Shown here piece after piece: positions 61,878 to 64,000 of a stretch of DNA of 64,000 bases. Source of the stretch: Puniceicoccales bacterium Verruco_01 (GTDB taxonomy: Bacteria > Verrucomicrobiota > Verrucomicrobiia > Opitutales > Oceanipulchritudinaceae). The stretch lies in NCBI GenBank assembly GCA_001604565.1, contig LVBV01000031.1, positions 1 to 64,000 of the forward strand. The letters are read 5' to 3'. The position numbers and the translations under genes are program-made. A model generated the notes under the pieces. It was not told the origin of the DNA. It was given only the letters and a program-made list of their open reading frames with translations, and did not search any database. Each line of letters starts with the position of its first letter. The stretch's first letter is position 1.

Positions 61878-61925
61878 ATTCGTATTTCGGGGTATTTCAT
61901 ACGAATAAGCATCACCCGGTGATGC
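61878..61925. repeat. Two hairpins after NUDIX gene
   Basis: attcgtat/atacgaat (61878-61906) and gcatcacc/ggtgatgc (61909-61925) are perfect 8-bp stems. No thymidine run follows, so they are not clear terminators, but they lie between convergent genes. Confidence 0.5.
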
Positions 61926-62012
61926 GAAATATTATTCACATCACGCGAATGTTGAGCGACTTATAATTGCGTGCAAATGATTGCCGGGACTGTGCCGGTT
62001 TGCGGCGCCGAA

Positions 62013-63089
62013 TTACTCCGCCAAGCAGCGCACCGCCGCCGCGATCATCACGGCCTCCTGTTCGGCGGGCCTTTCGATGGCTTCCGAGAACGCGCGGACC
62101 ATCTCCATCTGGATGTCGATGAGCTTCTTCACCTTCACCTTCCGCGCCGTTTCCATGAGGCGGGAAAGATAGTACGGATTCTGCGAGAAGACGTTCGCCG
62201 CGCTCTTGACGCCTTCCGGGAAGTCACTGCCGAACTTCGCCTGCGCGGCGGCGAGACTCGTCTTGTTCACCCCGCCCCGGAGGAGCCCCGCGTCGGAAAG
62301 GACGCGTAGTTGCAAAAGGAGCCTAGCGCGGTTCTGTAGGGCGCTGATGAGGGGCCGGATGTCGTTCCCTGCGAAGAAGTGCCTGCGGATGGCGGCGAGT
62401 GCCTGTGACAAATCGAGTGAATAGAAGGCGTCCACGGCCTCGAAGAAATCGCCCTCGCCGAAGGGCGGGACGAGCGCGCCGACCATCTCCATCGTGATCG
62501 GCTGCCCGTCCGCGTAGAGGGCCAGCTTGCGGGCCTCCTCCATCGCGAGGCGGCTGCTGCCGTGGATCTTTTCCACGAGGGCGTAGGCGGCGTCGGGATC
62601 CATCTTCCCGCCGCATTTGGAAAGTTCCTCATCGAGGATCCGCAGCGCCGGGCTTTCGCCCTTGTCGTCGCCGAGGACCTGCACGTTGCCGAGCTCCGAA
62701 AGTCTCTTGAATTCCTTGCGCCGCCGGTCCACGGGGGAGGCCGTGACGAGGACGCCCACCTCCGCCGGGTTCACCTTTTCCAGCACGCGGGCGATCTTTT
62801 CGAGCGCCGTCTTCGCGCCCTCGGTCCGTCCGAGAACGGTATCGGAAAAAAACGACACGGCGCGCAGCCACACGCACTTCTTCCCGCCGAACATGGGCAT
62901 CGTCATCACCGCCGCGGCAAACCCCGCCGCCGCTGCGTCCGCCTCGGCCACCGTGCCCGCCGCGCCGTCCACAATCTCGCGCGAATAGGGGTCCTCCACC
63001 TCGCGGCAGAGAACTTCCCACACCTTGCCACCCTCGCGCGCCACGAGGTAATCGTCGCCGCCGCAAACAAGTGTGAAGGAGCCCGCCAT
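62013..63089 (-). CDS. holA: DNA polymerase III subunit delta (HolA)
   Basis: A 358-residue clamp-loader delta subunit. The N-terminal domain shows FTLVCGGDDYLVAREGGKVWEVL and the central AAA-like domain lacks a P-loop, as expected for delta. The C-terminal collar (ALQNRARLLLQLRVLSDAGLL ... NPYYLSRLMETARKVKVKKL) is normal. It opens the sliding clamp with the other clamp-loader subunits. Start MAGSFTL is supported; the upstream frame is Arg/Trp-rich and not homologous. Confidence 0.88.
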   Translation of the reverse strand: MAGSFTLVCGGDDYLVAREGGKVWEVLCREVEDPYSREIVDGAAGTVAEADAAAAGFAAAVMTMPMFGGKKCVWLRAVSFFSDTVLGRTEGAKTALEKIARVLEKVNPAEVGVLVTASPVDRRRKEFKRLSELGNVQVLGDDKGESPALRILDEELSKCGGKMDPDAAYALVEKIHGSSRLAMEEARKLALYADGQPITMEMVGALVPPFGEGDFFEAVDAFYSLDLSQALAAIRRHFFAGNDIRPLISALQNRARLLLQLRVLSDAGLLRGGVNKTSLAAAQAKFGSDFPEGVKSAANVFSQNPYYLSRLMETARKVKVKKLIDIQMEMVRAFSEAIERPAEQEAVMIAAAVRCLAE

Positions 63090-63179
63090 GCCCCCACTCT
63101 GCCAGATCGCCGCCGCCAGCGCAAGGAGGGCCTCCGCCCGGATGAGAAACGTCCTCCACCGCGATCGTTTCCTATAGGC

Positions 63180-63335
63180 CACCTCGAACAACTGGTTTCG
63201 TCGCGAGATGAGGATTTGCGGATGGATGGCAAGGCTTCGGAAGTGAGTAGGAATGGACGAATTACGGCGAACTTCCGAAACGCAGCCAGTCGCCGCAAAG
63301 ACCGTTCGCAGCAGAAATCAAAGTTGTTCGAGGTG
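63180..63335. repeat. 156-bp nested inverted-repeat element
   Basis: A perfect 14-bp inverted repeat, cacctcgaacaact and agttgttcgaggtg, encloses nested co-linear stems tttgcgg/ccgcaaa (63215 and 63293) and ttcggaagt/acttccgaa (63236 and 63271). The whole can fold into one long imperfect hairpin. It lies in the 294-bp gap between divergent holA and the winged-helix gene. It may be a mobile-element remnant or a structured RNA. Confidence 0.65.
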
Positions 63336-63349
63336 ACCAATATTTTCGT

Positions 63350-63377
63350 TTGCTCGCGGGCGCCTCTCTTTTATAGT
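63350..63377 (+). promoter_or_regulatory. Promoter of winged-helix gene
   Basis: TTGCTC (63350-63355) and TATAGT (63372-63377) with a 16-bp spacer. The ATG starts seven bases after the -10, so the transcript may be leaderless; no ribosome binding site is seen. Confidence 0.5.
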
Positions 63378-63383
63378 AAACAA

Positions 63384-64000
63384 ATGAACATCACGCCCGA
63401 ACGGCTCCGGTTTCACCGTCTTGCACAATCCGGTCTCTCGCAGCCTTTTGCGAATGCGGAAGAGTGCGTGAGGGCGCTTGTCGGCGTGCAGGCGCAGATC
63501 CCGCAGGCCGCGGCCCTCGCCGTCGCGGTGCGCACGCGCGGTCTGACCCTTGGCGCCTTTCAGGACCTGCTTTACAACTCGAAGCGGCTCCTGCGTACCT
63601 GGGGACAGCGGCATACGATGCACGTGTACGACGCCGCCGGGTGGCCGGAGTTTGTCGCCGCCTTCCGCACGCGGCATTCCTGGGCGTGGGGGCTCTTCCT
63701 CGAAAAAGGCGGGACGGACGAGGGCTTCGAGGCGCTTCTTGCCAAGGTGGACCACGTCCTTGCGGAGGATAGACCACTCTCCCGCGCGGAGCTTGCCCCA
63801 AAGATCGGCGTCACGCTCTCCTCGTGGGGCGACATCCTCGTGGAGGCGGCCTACAGGGGGATTCTCTGCGACGCCGGGGGAAACCGCTTCGCCCACGGGC
63901 GGAACTGGGCGGCGGTTTCCGCAGTAGGGACCGACCCCCAGGCGGCGGACGCAGTCCTCCTGCGGCGCTACCTTGCCACCTACGGCCCGGCCACGGCGGC
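63384..64000 (+). CDS. Winged-helix DNA-binding protein (AlkZ/YcaQ-like), partial
   Basis: An open reading frame of 205 codons cut by the window end. The start MNITPERLRFHRLAQSGL and the segments VQAQIPQAAALAVAVRTRG, LLRTWGQRHTMHVYDA and LRRYLATYGPAT match the winged-helix family that includes DNA glycosylases AlkZ/AlkX, which remove interstrand crosslinks or alkylated bases. The catalytic QxQ-type motif of that group appears as VQAQ. The C-terminal half lies outside the window. Confidence 0.8.
   Translation, partial: MNITPERLRFHRLAQSGLSQPFANAEECVRALVGVQAQIPQAAALAVAVRTRGLTLGAFQDLLYNSKRLLRTWGQRHTMHVYDAAGWPEFVAAFRTRHSWAWGLFLEKGGTDEGFEALLAKVDHVLAEDRPLSRAELAPKIGVTLSSWGDILVEAAYRGILCDAGGNRFAHGRNWAAVSAVGTDPQAADAVLLRRYLATYGPATA

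Noticed and set aside
1-64000. CRISPR array
   Set aside because: No regularly spaced direct repeats of 24-40 bp were seen; the only repeats are the inverted elements listed.

Overview
The window is about 64 kb of GC-rich chromosomal DNA from a bacterium that I place in the PVC superphylum, most likely Verrucomicrobiota. The best evidence is the 52-residue small basic protein at 35741-35899, whose sequence matches a short lysine/arginine-rich family restricted to Chlamydiae, Verrucomicrobia and Planctomycetes. A signal peptidase I with a very long insertion and a metal-site-less Fur-like protein are consistent with an unusual lineage but do not prove the class. No rRNA, tRNA or CRISPR array was found. 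Gene density is high and most gaps are short.

Layout. 1-1.6 kb: edge of an integrative element (tyrosine recombinase plus excisionase-like HTH protein) that probably extends left out of the window. 1.8-6.3 kb: housekeeping and metabolism (NUDIX, DUF2062, YqhD-like alcohol dehydrogenase, DoxX, rdgB, menB). 6.5-13.9 kb: a signalling island with an active hybrid histidine kinase, an Hpt protein, a kinase and an Hpt protein that have both lost their phospho-accepting histidines, and a divergent NtrC-type regulator. 13.9-17.7 kb: a PadR-regulated MacB/ADOP-type ABC transporter operon with a palindrome across its promoter. 17.7-28.5 kb: secreted protein, lexA, tsaB, phosphatase, LysE exporter, a second Fe-alcohol dehydrogenase, a membrane-anchored STAND-like protein, an HDOD protein, a second DoxX and a Fur-like regulator. 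28.6-41.4 kb: metH, methyltransferases, lepB, a secreted nuclease, the small basic protein, surE, a second NtrC-type regulator, a Nif3-like protein and a DnaQ-like exonuclease. 41.4-51.2 kb: an efflux locus described below. 51.2-64 kb: FlgM-like protein, lipoprotein, esterase, GH43 glycosidase, deoA, argS, yraN, a CDF metal exporter, queA, NUDIX, holA and a winged-helix protein cut by the window end.

The most interesting system is the 41.4-51.2 kb efflux locus. A MacB-like permease gene on the plus strand converges on a minus-strand operon encoding adaptor, ATPase, an 80-residue membrane protein and a TolC-like channel. Immediately upstream of that operon lie a membrane histidine kinase and an NtrC-type activator. 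Both transport units are preceded by a pair of palindromes of the form TCTCA-N3-TGAGA spaced about two helical turns, followed 80-90 bp later by a sigma-54-like promoter with a good -24 element and an atypical -12 element. The activator carries GAFTDA in place of GAFTGA. This reads as a self-contained stress-responsive efflux regulon.

The intergenic spaces also hold structured DNA: two oppositely oriented copies of a 128-129 bp element with 33-bp terminal inverted repeats (35982 and 61147), a 194-bp and a 156-bp inverted-repeat element (54812 and 63180), and hairpin clusters at 6491-6557 and 37388-37601.
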